Shown: piece after piece, positions 36,131 through 45,000 of the stretch
Layout of the letters: the number at the start of each line of letters is the position of its first letter
How positions within the stretch are numbered: position 1 is the stretch's first letter
NCBI RefSeq assembly: GCF_019200975.1
Contig: NZ_JAHTMR010000015.1
Coordinates: forward strand, 70,931 to 134,930
Direction of reading: 5' to 3'
Origin: Pseudomonas sp. PD9R
GTDB lineage: Bacteria > Pseudomonadota > Gammaproteobacteria > Pseudomonadales > Pseudomonadaceae
Length of the DNA: 64,000 nt
Translations under genes and position numbers: made by a program
The notes under the pieces: model-generated
The model's input: the letters and a program-made list of their open reading frames with translations, nothing else
Told to the model about the DNA's origin: nothing
Database searches by the model: none

Positions 36131-36829
36131 TTAGATCGTTACCAGACCGCGCACACCTTCGGCTTCCATATTTTCTCCGCGACCCTGCTGCACGATCTCG
36201 CCCCGGGACATCACCAGGTATTGATCCGCCAGTTCAGCGGCAAAATCATAGAACTGCTCCACCAGCAAAATCGCCATGTCACCACGCGCCGCGAGCTTCT
36301 TGATCACCGCGCCGATTTCCTTGATCACTGACGGCTGGATGCCTTCGGTGGGTTCGTCGAGGATCAGCAGGCGGGGACGACTGGCCAGCGCTCTGCCGAT
36401 GGCGAGCTGCTGTTGTTGCCCGCCGGACAGGTCGCCGCCGCGTCGTTGCTTCATTTGCAGCAGCACCGGAAACAGCTCGTAGATGAACGCCGGGACTTCC
36501 TTGGCTTCGCTACCGGGAAAACGCGAGAGTCCCATGAGCAGGTTTTCCTCCACGGTCAGGCGGCCGAAAATTTCCCGGCCCTGTGGCACATAGGCGATGC
36601 CGGCGTGCACCCGTTGGTGCGGCTTGAACGTGGTGATCGGCTTGCCTTCCCAATTCACCGCGCCTTCTTTGGCCGGCAGCAGGCCCATCAGGCACTTGAG
36701 CAGGGTGGTCTTGCCCACGCCGTTACGCCCGAGCAGGCAGGTGACTTCACCGACCTTCACGTCAAACGTCAGGCCGCGCAGGATGTGGCTACCGCCGTAG
36801 TATTGGTGCAGCTTGTCGACTTGCAGCAT
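36131..36829 (-). CDS. urtE: Urea ABC transporter ATPase UrtE
   Basis: A 232-residue ABC ATPase of the branched-chain amino acid (LivF-like) type. Walker A GRNGVGKT, signature LSGGQQQQLAIGRAL and Walker B LLILDEP are present, and MLQVDKLHQYYGGSHILR is the typical UrtE start. An upstream in-frame TTG is less likely. It powers urea import with UrtD. Confidence 0.95.
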   Translation of the reverse strand: MLQVDKLHQYYGGSHILRGLTFDVKVGEVTCLLGRNGVGKTTLLKCLMGLLPAKEGAVNWEGKPITTFKPHQRVHAGIAYVPQGREIFGRLTVEENLLMGLSRFPGSEAKEVPAFIYELFPVLLQMKQRRGGDLSGGQQQQLAIGRALASRPRLLILDEPTEGIQPSVIKEIGAVIKKLAARGDMAILLVEQFYDFAAELADQYLVMSRGEIVQQGRGENMEAEGVRGLVTI

Positions 36830-36866
36830 CTTCAAATTCCTTCTGTTCTACCCGAACGGCTTTATG

Positions 36867-36972
36867 CAGGAGCTGTCGAGTGCAACGAGGCTGCGATCTT
36901 TTGATCTTGATCTTTGCCGGCATCGCTGAAGATCAAAAGATCGCAGCCTCGTTGCACTCGACAGCTCCTACA
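36867..36972. repeat. BIME between urtD and urtE
   Basis: CAGGAGCTGTCGAGTGCAAC and its inverse surround GATCTTTTGATCTTGATCTTTG...GAAGATCAAAAGATC. Two GATCTT steps in the loop look like the seed of the GATCAA arrays seen elsewhere. Confidence 0.85.
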
Positions 36973-36982
36973 GGGGCAACGG

Positions 36983-37852
36983 TCATCGGCCGAGGTAAAC
37001 CTCGATCACCCGCTCGTTGTCCTGCACTTGTTCCAGCGACCCTTCAGCCAGCACGCTGCCCTGGTGCAACACGGTGACGTGGTCGGCGATGGAGCCGACG
37101 AAGCCCATGTCGTGTTCCACCACCATCAGTGAGTGTTTGCCGGCCAGGCTTTTGAACAGCTCGGCGGTGAATTCGGTTTCGGCGTCGGTCATGCCTGCCA
37201 CCGGTTCGTCGAGCAACAGCAGTTGCGGGTCTTGCATCAGTAACATGCCGATTTCCAGAAACTGCTTCTGACCGTGAGACAGCAAACCGGCGGGGCGATT
37301 GACCGAAGTGGTCAGGCGAATGGTGTCGAGCACTTCGGCGATGCGATCTTTTTGTTCGCCATTGAGCCGCGCCCGCAGGCTGGCCCAGACCGACTTGTCG
37401 GTTTTCTGCGCCAGTTCGAGGTTCTCGAACACGCTCAAGGCTTCGAACACCGTCGGCTTCTGAAACTTGCGGCCGATGCCGGCCTGGGCGATCTGCACTT
37501 CGCTCATCTGCGTCAGGTCCAGGGTTTCGCCGAACCAGGCTTTGCCGTGGCTGGGGCGGGTCTTGCCGGTGATCACGTCCATCAGCGTGGTTTTGCCCGC
37601 ACCGTTGGGGCCGATGATGCAGCGCAACTCGCCGACGCCGATGTACAGGTTCAGGTCGTTCAGCGCCTTGAAACCATCGAAGCTGACGCTGATGTCTTCC
37701 AGGGTCAGGATGGTGCCGTGGCGGGTGTTCAGGCCCGGGCCGGCGCGTTGGCCAAGGCCGATCGAATCGCGGCTGGTGCCGGCGTCCTTGTTCGGGTCCA
37801 CCGGGAAAAAGGCCGGTTCGAGCATGAACTCGGCGGTCGCAGTGACTCTCAT
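36983..37852 (-). CDS. urtD: Urea ABC transporter ATPase UrtD
   Basis: A 289-residue ABC ATPase (LivG-like). Walker A GPNGAGKT, signature LSHGQKQFLEIG and Walker B LLLLDEP. The first 45 residues precede the ABC domain. Its ATG overlaps the urtC stop by four bases. Confidence 0.95.
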   Translation of the reverse strand: MRVTATAEFMLEPAFFPVDPNKDAGTSRDSIGLGQRAGPGLNTRHGTILTLEDISVSFDGFKALNDLNLYIGVGELRCIIGPNGAGKTTLMDVITGKTRPSHGKAWFGETLDLTQMSEVQIAQAGIGRKFQKPTVFEALSVFENLELAQKTDKSVWASLRARLNGEQKDRIAEVLDTIRLTTSVNRPAGLLSHGQKQFLEIGMLLMQDPQLLLLDEPVAGMTDAETEFTAELFKSLAGKHSLMVVEHDMGFVGSIADHVTVLHQGSVLAEGSLEQVQDNERVIEVYLGR

Positions 37853-38928
37853 TGTTCACCTCTCTTTTTCAGCAGACCGATCACGCCTTTAGGCAGGTAC
37901 AGGGTCACGACGATGAACAATGCACCGAGGAAAAACAGCCAATACTCGGGGAACGCCACGGTGAACCAGCTCTTCATGCCATTGACCACGCCGGCGCCGA
38001 GCAACGGGCCGATCAGCGTGCCGCGACCACCGAGGGCAACCCAAACCGCGGCTTCAATCGAGTTGGTCGGCGACATTTCACTCGGGTTGATGATGCCCAC
38101 TTGCGGCACATACAACGCGCCCGCCAGACCGCACAACACCGCGCTCAGCACCCAGACAAACAGCTTGAAACCACGCGGGTCGTAGCCGCAGAACATCAGG
38201 CGGTTTTCCGCATCACGCAGCGCCGTCAGCACGCGGCCGAACTTGCTCTGCGCCAGACGCCAACCGATGAACAGACTCGCCACCAGCAACACCACCGTGG
38301 CGAAAAACAACACAGCGCGAGTGCCTGGCTCGGTGATACCGAAACCGAGAATAGTGCGGAAATTGGTGAAGCCGTTGTTGCCGCCGAACCCGGTTTCATT
38401 GCGGAAAAACAGCAGCATCCCGGCGAAGGTCAGGGCCTGGGTCATGATCGAGAAATACACGCCCTTGATCCGCGAACGGAAGGCGAAGAAACCGAACACC
38501 AGCGCCAGCAACCCAGGTGCCAGAACGACCAGGCACAGAGTCCAGATAAAGCTGCTGGTGCCGGTCCAGAACCAGGGCAGTTCGGTCCACGACAGGAAGG
38601 TCATGAACGCCGGCAAACCATCGCCCGAGGCCTGGCGCATCAGGTACATGCCCATCGCATAACCGCCGAGGGCGAAGAACAGGCCGTGGCCGAGGGACAG
38701 TAAACCGGCGTAACCCCAGACCAGATCCAGCGCCAGGGCGACGATGGCGTAGCAGAGGATTTTGCCCACCAACGTCAGGGTATAGGCCGAGACGTGAAAC
38801 GCGTTGTCCGGCGACAACAGTGACAGCAGCGGCAACGCCAGCAGTAAAGCGAGGATCACTGCACCAACGGCCATCGTGAGCTTGGGGCCAGCCTTTTGGG
38901 TGGCGGTAACGAGCAGGGGCTGGTTCAT
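37849..38928 (-). CDS. urtC: Urea ABC transporter permease UrtC
   Basis: A 359-residue LivM-like inner-membrane permease with about ten hydrophobic segments. The motifs GYAGLLSLGHGLFFALGGYAM and ALGGRGTLIGPLLGAGVVN mark the branched-chain/urea permease family. Its ATG overlaps the urtB stop (TAATG). Confidence 0.95.
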   Translation of the reverse strand: MNQPLLVTATQKAGPKLTMAVGAVILALLLALPLLSLLSPDNAFHVSAYTLTLVGKILCYAIVALALDLVWGYAGLLSLGHGLFFALGGYAMGMYLMRQASGDGLPAFMTFLSWTELPWFWTGTSSFIWTLCLVVLAPGLLALVFGFFAFRSRIKGVYFSIMTQALTFAGMLLFFRNETGFGGNNGFTNFRTILGFGITEPGTRAVLFFATVVLLVASLFIGWRLAQSKFGRVLTALRDAENRLMFCGYDPRGFKLFVWVLSAVLCGLAGALYVPQVGIINPSEMSPTNSIEAAVWVALGGRGTLIGPLLGAGVVNGMKSWFTVAFPEYWLFFLGALFIVVTLYLPKGVIGLLKKRGEQ

Positions 38929-40427
38929 TAGTCGATCACCCGTCCTTTCAGTGCGAAGAGGCCTTGCGGACGTTTCTGGATGAACAGAATGATCAGCGCG
39001 AGGATGAGGATCTTGCCGAGCACAGCACCGATTTGCGGCTCGAGAATCTTATTCGCAATGCCGAGGCCGAACGCGGCGAGCACGCTACCGGCCAGCTGAC
39101 CTACGCCGCCAAGCACCACCACCAGGAAGGAATCGATGATGTAGCTCTGGCCAAGGTCCGGGCCGACGTTGCCGATCTGACTCAGGGCCACGCCACCGAG
39201 GCCGGCGATGCCCGAGCCGAGGCCGAAGGCGAGCATGTCGACGCGCCCGGTGGGTACGCCGCAGCAAGCGGCCATGTTGCGGTTCTGCGTGACGGCGCGC
39301 ACGTTCAGGCCCAGTCGCGTTTTGTTCAGCAGCAGCCAGGTCAGCACCACCACAAACAACGCGAAGGCGATGATGACGATGCGGTTGTAAGGCAGCACCA
39401 GATTGGGCAGCACTTGAATCCCGCCCGACAGCCACGCCGGGTTGGCCACTTCGACGTTCTGCGCACCGAACACCAGGCGCACCAACTGGATCAGCATCAG
39501 GCTGATGCCCCAGGTAGCGAGCAGGGTTTCCAGTGGGCGGCCATAGAGGTGACGAATCACCGTGCGCTCCAGCGCCATACCGATGGCGGCGGTAACGAAA
39601 AATGCCACCGGCAACGCGATCAGCGGATAGAACTCGATGGCCTGTGGCGCGTAGCGCTGGAACATCAACTGCACCACGTAAGTCGAGTAGGCACCGAGCA
39701 TCAACATTTCGCCGTGGGCCATGTTGATCACGCCGAGCAGACCGAAGGTGATCGCCAGACCCAACGCCGCCAGCAGCAGAATCGACCCCAGCGACATGCC
39801 GCTGAAAGCCTCGCCGAGGATCTCGCCAACCAGCAGTTTGCGTTTCACTTGCGCCAGGCTGGTTTCAGCGGCGGTGCGTACGCTGGCGTCGGCTTCGACG
39901 CCCGGTTCGAGCAACCCTTCGAGGCGGGTGCGGGCCAGCGGATCACCGGTTTCGCCCAGCAACCGCACAGCGGCGAGGCGCACGGCCGGGTCGGTATCGA
40001 CCAGTTGCAGATTGGCCAGCGCCAGACTCAAAGCGGCGTGGACAGTCTGGTCTTGTTCGCCAGCCAGTTGCTGGTCGAGGAATTTCAGCTGCGCCGGTTT
40101 GGCGCTTTTCTGCAATAGCTGCGCGGCGGCGAGGCGGATTTTGGCGTCGGCGGCGAGCAATTGGTGGCTGGCCAGTGCGGTGTCGATCAGGCCCCGCAGG
40201 CGATTGTTCAGGCGCAAGGTTTTCGGCTGGCCGTCGACGGTCAACTCGCCTTGTTGCAGGGCGTTGATCAACTCGATGCGGGCCGGATCGGGCTGCGCGG
40301 CCCAGGTTTCCAGCAGTTTTGCTTGTTGCACGGGGTTGGCCGCGACGAAGTCTTCGGCGTCGCCGGCGTGGGTGGCCATCGGCATCAACACAAATGCAAT
40401 GGCAAGAAACAGTCGGTAAAGGGACAT
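38928..40427 (-). CDS. urtB: Urea ABC transporter permease UrtB
   Basis: A 499-residue LivH-like permease. A signal peptide (MSLYRLFLAIAFVLMPMATHA) and a ~190-residue helical, HEAT-like periplasmic region precede the transmembrane domain, as usual for UrtB. LLGVINMAHGEMLMLGAY and GGVGQLAGSVLAA are permease signatures. The ATG at 40427 is preferred to a 30-codon extension reaching into a REP. Confidence 0.95.
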   Translation of the reverse strand: MSLYRLFLAIAFVLMPMATHAGDAEDFVAANPVQQAKLLETWAAQPDPARIELINALQQGELTVDGQPKTLRLNNRLRGLIDTALASHQLLAADAKIRLAAAQLLQKSAKPAQLKFLDQQLAGEQDQTVHAALSLALANLQLVDTDPAVRLAAVRLLGETGDPLARTRLEGLLEPGVEADASVRTAAETSLAQVKRKLLVGEILGEAFSGMSLGSILLLAALGLAITFGLLGVINMAHGEMLMLGAYSTYVVQLMFQRYAPQAIEFYPLIALPVAFFVTAAIGMALERTVIRHLYGRPLETLLATWGISLMLIQLVRLVFGAQNVEVANPAWLSGGIQVLPNLVLPYNRIVIIAFALFVVVLTWLLLNKTRLGLNVRAVTQNRNMAACCGVPTGRVDMLAFGLGSGIAGLGGVALSQIGNVGPDLGQSYIIDSFLVVVLGGVGQLAGSVLAAFGLGIANKILEPQIGAVLGKILILALIILFIQKRPQGLFALKGRVID

Positions 40428-40454
40428 AGCAGCGTCCTGAAAGGCGACGATGGA

Positions 40455-40534
40455 CCCTGTAGGAGCGAGGCTTGCCCGCGAAGAGGACCGTGAGGCCACC
40501 AAAAGCTTCGCGGGCAAGCCTCGCTCCTACAGGG
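40455..40534. repeat. REP pair between urtA and urtB
   Basis: CCCTGTAGGAGCGAGGCTTG and its inverse are separated by about 24 bases. Such hairpins after a binding-protein gene usually protect its mRNA and lower expression of the membrane genes downstream. Confidence 0.85.
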
Positions 40535-40558
40535 TTTGGGTGAATGCAGTCAGGTGGC

Positions 40559-41824
40559 TTAGTTGCTCTTCATCGCGTAGTCAGGCTTCTTGTCGTTACC
40601 CTGAATGAACGGGCTCCACGGTTGGGCGCGGATCGGCCCTTCGGTTTGCCATACAACGTTGAACTGACCGTCGGCCTGGATCTCGCCGATCATCACTGGC
40701 TTGTGCAGGTGATGGTTGGTCTTGTCCATGGTCAGGGTGTAGCCGGACGGTGCGGCAAAGGTCTGGCCGGCGAGGGCTTCGCGGACTTTGTCGACGTCGG
40801 TGGACTTGGCTTTTTCAGCGGCCTGCGCCCACATGTGGATGCCGACGTAAGTGGCTTCCATCGGGTCGTTGGTCACGGCTTTATCCGCGCCCGGCAGGTT
40901 GTGTTTCTTGGCGTAGGCTTTCCAGTCGGCGACGAATTTCTTGTTCGCCGGGTTATCCACCGACTCGAAGTAGTTCCACGCCGCGAGGTTGCCAACCAGC
41001 GGTTTGGTGTCGATACCGCGCAGTTCTTCTTCACCCACCGAGAACGCCACAACCGGAACGTCGGTGGCCTTCAGGCCCTGGTTGGCCAGCTCTTTATAGA
41101 ACGGCACGTTGGAGTCGCCGTTGACGGTGGAGATGACCGCCGTCTTGCCTCCGGCCGAGAACTTCTTGATGTTGGCCACGATGGTTTGATAGTCGCTATG
41201 GCCGAACGGGGTGTAGACCTCTTCGATGTCTTTGTCGGCCACGCCTTTGGAGTGCAGGAACGAACGCAGGATTTTGTTGGTGGTGCGCGGGTAGACGTAG
41301 TCGGTGCCGAGCAGGAAGTAACGCTTGGCGCTGCCGCCTTCTTCGCTCATCAGGTATTCAACAGCGGGGATCGCTTGCTGGTTCGGCGCGGCGCCGGTGT
41401 AGAACACATTCGGCGACATCTCTTCGCCTTCGTATTGCACCGGGTAGAACAGCAGGCCGTTGAGTTCTTCGAACACCGGAAGCACCGATTTACGCGACAC
41501 CGAAGTCCAGCAGCCGAACACCACGGCGACCTTGTCCTGGGTCAGCAATTGACGGCCCTTTTCCGCAAACAACGGCCAGTTGGATGCCGGGTCGACCACC
41601 ACCGGTTCCAGCATCTTGCCGTTGACACCGCCCTTGGCGTTGATCTCGTCGATGGTCATCAGCGCCATGTCTTTGAGCGATGTTTCGGAGATCGCCATGG
41701 TGCCGGACAACGAATGCAGAATGCCGACCTTAATGGTCTCGGCGGCCTGGACGGTCCAGGTCATGCCCATCGCGGCAATACTTGCCGAGAGTGTGAAAGC
41801 TTTGATCAAGCTACGACGCTTCAT
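40559..41824 (-). CDS. urtA: Urea ABC transporter substrate-binding protein UrtA
   Basis: A 421-residue periplasmic binding protein. The N-terminus MKRRSLIKAFTLSASIAAMG has a Tat-like RRxLIK motif. ETIKVGILHSLSGTMAISE is the family start of the mature protein, and FGCWTSVSRKSVLPVFEE and YPVQYEGEEMSPNV are UrtA signatures. First gene of urtABCDE-ureDA-GNAT-GNAT-ureBC. Confidence 0.96.
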   Translation of the reverse strand: MKRRSLIKAFTLSASIAAMGMTWTVQAAETIKVGILHSLSGTMAISETSLKDMALMTIDEINAKGGVNGKMLEPVVVDPASNWPLFAEKGRQLLTQDKVAVVFGCWTSVSRKSVLPVFEELNGLLFYPVQYEGEEMSPNVFYTGAAPNQQAIPAVEYLMSEEGGSAKRYFLLGTDYVYPRTTNKILRSFLHSKGVADKDIEEVYTPFGHSDYQTIVANIKKFSAGGKTAVISTVNGDSNVPFYKELANQGLKATDVPVVAFSVGEEELRGIDTKPLVGNLAAWNYFESVDNPANKKFVADWKAYAKKHNLPGADKAVTNDPMEATYVGIHMWAQAAEKAKSTDVDKVREALAGQTFAAPSGYTLTMDKTNHHLHKPVMIGEIQADGQFNVVWQTEGPIRAQPWSPFIQGNDKKPDYAMKSN

Positions 41825-41887
41825 TGTGCGATCTCCATGAACTTATGAATTTTCTTGGTGGGCAGATGCGGACTACTGAAGGGTCTT

Positions 41888-41904
41888 TAGCAAGGGCTGT
41901 GCCC
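41888..41904 (-). promoter_or_regulatory. Sigma-54 promoter of the urt-ure cluster
   Basis: On the minus strand GGGCACAGCCCTTGCTA fits the -24/-12 pattern with GG-N10-GC spacing. Transcription would start near 41878, leaving a leader of about 54 bases before urtA. Upstream, GCACCA (41960-41965) and TGGTGC (41988-41993 and 42011-42016) resemble NtrC half-sites but are not a consensus arrangement. Confidence 0.7.
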
Positions 41905-42098
41905 GGTCGGGAAAAGGCAGGGAAATGTCGTATTAGAGCGGTTGATACGTTTCGGTGACGCACCAGGTTAGGGCTGCGGGAGGGGCGTGGTGCGGGGTCG
42001 TGCGCGGCATTGGTGCTCAATGCCGACGATAACTATGTACCGCAGGTCGTGCGCGCAAAGTCCTGATCATCGGGTTTTCTCAATCGAGTGAACGAATC

Positions 42099-45000
42099 AT
42101 GGACATGACGCCAACCGAAACACCTTCATCAGTGACACCAAAAAATGCGTTTCCTGCCCTGGGGCCAACCTTCATCAGTGCAGATGACGCGGCGTACTGG
42201 GTTCATCGGCAGATCGGTACGCAACGTGACGTGTCCTATGGCGGTGTGATTCTTCAGCGCAGCGATGGCATGTTTGTGCCTACCTTGCCGATTCAGGGCC
42301 GTAGGACGAATTTTGATTTTGATGAGTTTCTCTGGATGGGAAGGCCTTCCCGGAAACGATTTGAACCTGACGGTTTTACCGGCGCTGGCTACTACCTTTC
42401 CAATGCGGCGGATCATGCCTTGCTCCAGGAGCAATACCCGAATTGGTCGGCTGAGCAGATCAAGCTGTATCTCGGTTTCTACTCCGAAGCACACATGGCG
42501 CTGCACATGCAGGAAAAGGGGTCTTACGCACAGAGACACTATTTGTCGGGGCCGGATGGTTCGTTGATCAAATACGAGTCGATACAACCGGGCAGGGAAA
42601 GGAAACTCATTGAAGTCGGGATCACACGAGGGAGCACGTTCGGCGTCACTTTTACGATGATCCAGACCTTGGCGCAGATCGGTACCCTGAGTGTGTTGGT
42701 TGCCAATGACCAGTGGGGCGGTGTCAGGGGTGTCGTGCCGGCGAACTGGATGCTTGGGATGCCGGTGCATAAACCCGAAGTGCTTCGGGCCCCGCCGTTT
42801 TTCGGTCCGGTGTCTGATCAGGCAAGCGACGCGATTCTGGCGGCGGGCAGGGGTGTCGCTCTGCAAAAGGGTGACCGATTCCTCGGGTTCGTTCTCAAGT
42901 CGGCTTCAAGCGACGACTGGGTTGCCACCTACCGGGTCAGTGCGCGTCACCCGCAAACCGCATTGCGTGAAACCTTCCCCACTGATGGAAAGGGCAAGCT
43001 GATCGAGGTCCTCGATTACAGGCTCGAAGGTTTGTATTTCGTCTGTGCGGCCGACGGTACGGGCACTGTCGAGCCCTGGCTGTATGAGCGTTTTTTCACG
43101 CCGGCCGACCTGGCCACCGGCATCGAATTCTCTACCGGGGATGTGTATCGGCAGGAATACGCCGACTTTCTAAAGGTTTATGCCTTACTCAACGAAGGTG
43201 CGGTGTTGCAATACCAGCCTCAGCATCATGTCAGTGAAGAGCCTTTGAGGAACGGTAGCGATGTCGAAGCGCACTTGAGGGCCGGTACGCTCACACCCAC
43301 AGATTATGTCCGGCGTGTGGCCGGCGTCGGAGGGCTGTCGGTGCTGAAGAGCAGTGGGTTGTGGGATGTCACCGGTCGTGCCGATGCCAATTGGCAGCCG
43401 TATGCGAGGTCGCGGCACCTGAGCGCCACATTTGTGCTGGCCGACGATGCAGCGCGGTTTGCCCATGAGCAAATTGGCAGCCGGCGCGATCAGGCCTACG
43501 CCGGGTTGATCCTGCAAAACCGCGATAAGCGCTATGTCGCGACCTGGCCCGCTCCGGTGCCGAACTCCAGGTTCGCCTTGGGCTGGTTTTGCCCATATGA
43601 GGCAAACGGAACACCGATCATTCTGGCCGAAGGTTATTCACTGTACGGGGTCTACGCATCGCGCTGGACTTCTGATGCCCGAACGGTGGGGCGTGATGAA
43701 GCCGAACAACTTACCGCCGCGCAAATGTTCACCGATGAAGACATTCGGTGGATTCTGAGCCAGCAGGCACATCTTTCAGTGGCGTATCTCTCAGGCTCGG
43801 CGGACAGCTTGCTGGCTTATCGGCCTGATGCAGGAAAAGCCACGGCTCGCCGGCAATTGCAGGAGCGGGTGGCATTACAGGGTAATAGCCCCAGCGTCAT
43901 TGCACAGGAACTGGCCAGCAATACCCGGCAACCCGATGATGTGGTCACAGAGTTCGCTGGTACAGGGGAGTTGCGCGTACTGATCGGTAACGACACGTGG
44001 GGTGTGCGTGACAGTCTCTTCAGTAATGAATTGCCGGTAAAAAAACCGGCCATCGACACTTTTCAGCCAAGGCTCGGCGCGCTGTTTGCCACGCCCGAGC
44101 TAGCCGTTCTGGATGCACATGCCAGGGCATGTTCCGACTACCGGGCCGTCGCGGCGGGTCTCGGATTTATCCTCAAACACAACGAGCGCAACGAGTATGT
44201 AGCGACCGAGACGGTACTCGCCAGATCCCTGGATGCATTGAATCAGGCCAGTGATTTCGGTGTGCCGGTGCTGATCGATGAGTACCGGATTCACAGCGTG
44301 TATTACTCCGGGCACTGGCTGCCAAGCGCACTGTCGGCAAGCGATCGTTGGTTCGCCCGTCACTTTGTTCCGATAGGTGATTTGTTCGTTGCCCTGTTCG
44401 ATGACAAGGACACCCAGCGCCTGACCCATCATCAGGCGTTGAGTCTCTACATCGCCACGCTCGACGGAGCCTTGCTGCACTATCGCTATTCACCGTCATC
44501 GAGGCTGTTCGTGACCGGCTCGGAGTCGGTCGGCCCCAGGACTTTGCTGTCACTGATGGCGGGCGAGGTGCCGCCGTTTCCGGGCGTCATGGGAAAAGTG
44601 CTTGCGGCTGGGAGCCTTGAAGTGCGGGTGAAAAGCGAGTGTTGGGATAAAGCAGGTCCGGTTTCTGCTTCATGGAAACCTTATGCGTTGGTGCAGCGCC
44701 GTCGCCTGAGCCCGGCCTATTTATGGCAGGACGACGCGGTGCGTTTCGCCATGGCGCAACTGGGCACGCGGCGCGAGCGGATCGATGGTGGCTTGGTGCT
44801 GCGTCGGGCCGATGGTTTGTTTGTCGCTACGTTGCCGGTGCCAGTCGAAGCTGAAAACTTTCCGCCGAACTGGATTCGCCTCGACCAGCTGGCGGACAAA
44901 GGTGAGTTCCTGGCAGGCAGCACGGTGGTCGCCCGCTATCATTCGCGCCGCAAGGTCGAGCCGGTTTTTGCCTTGTCGAGCCGGGAGCGGGACACCTACC

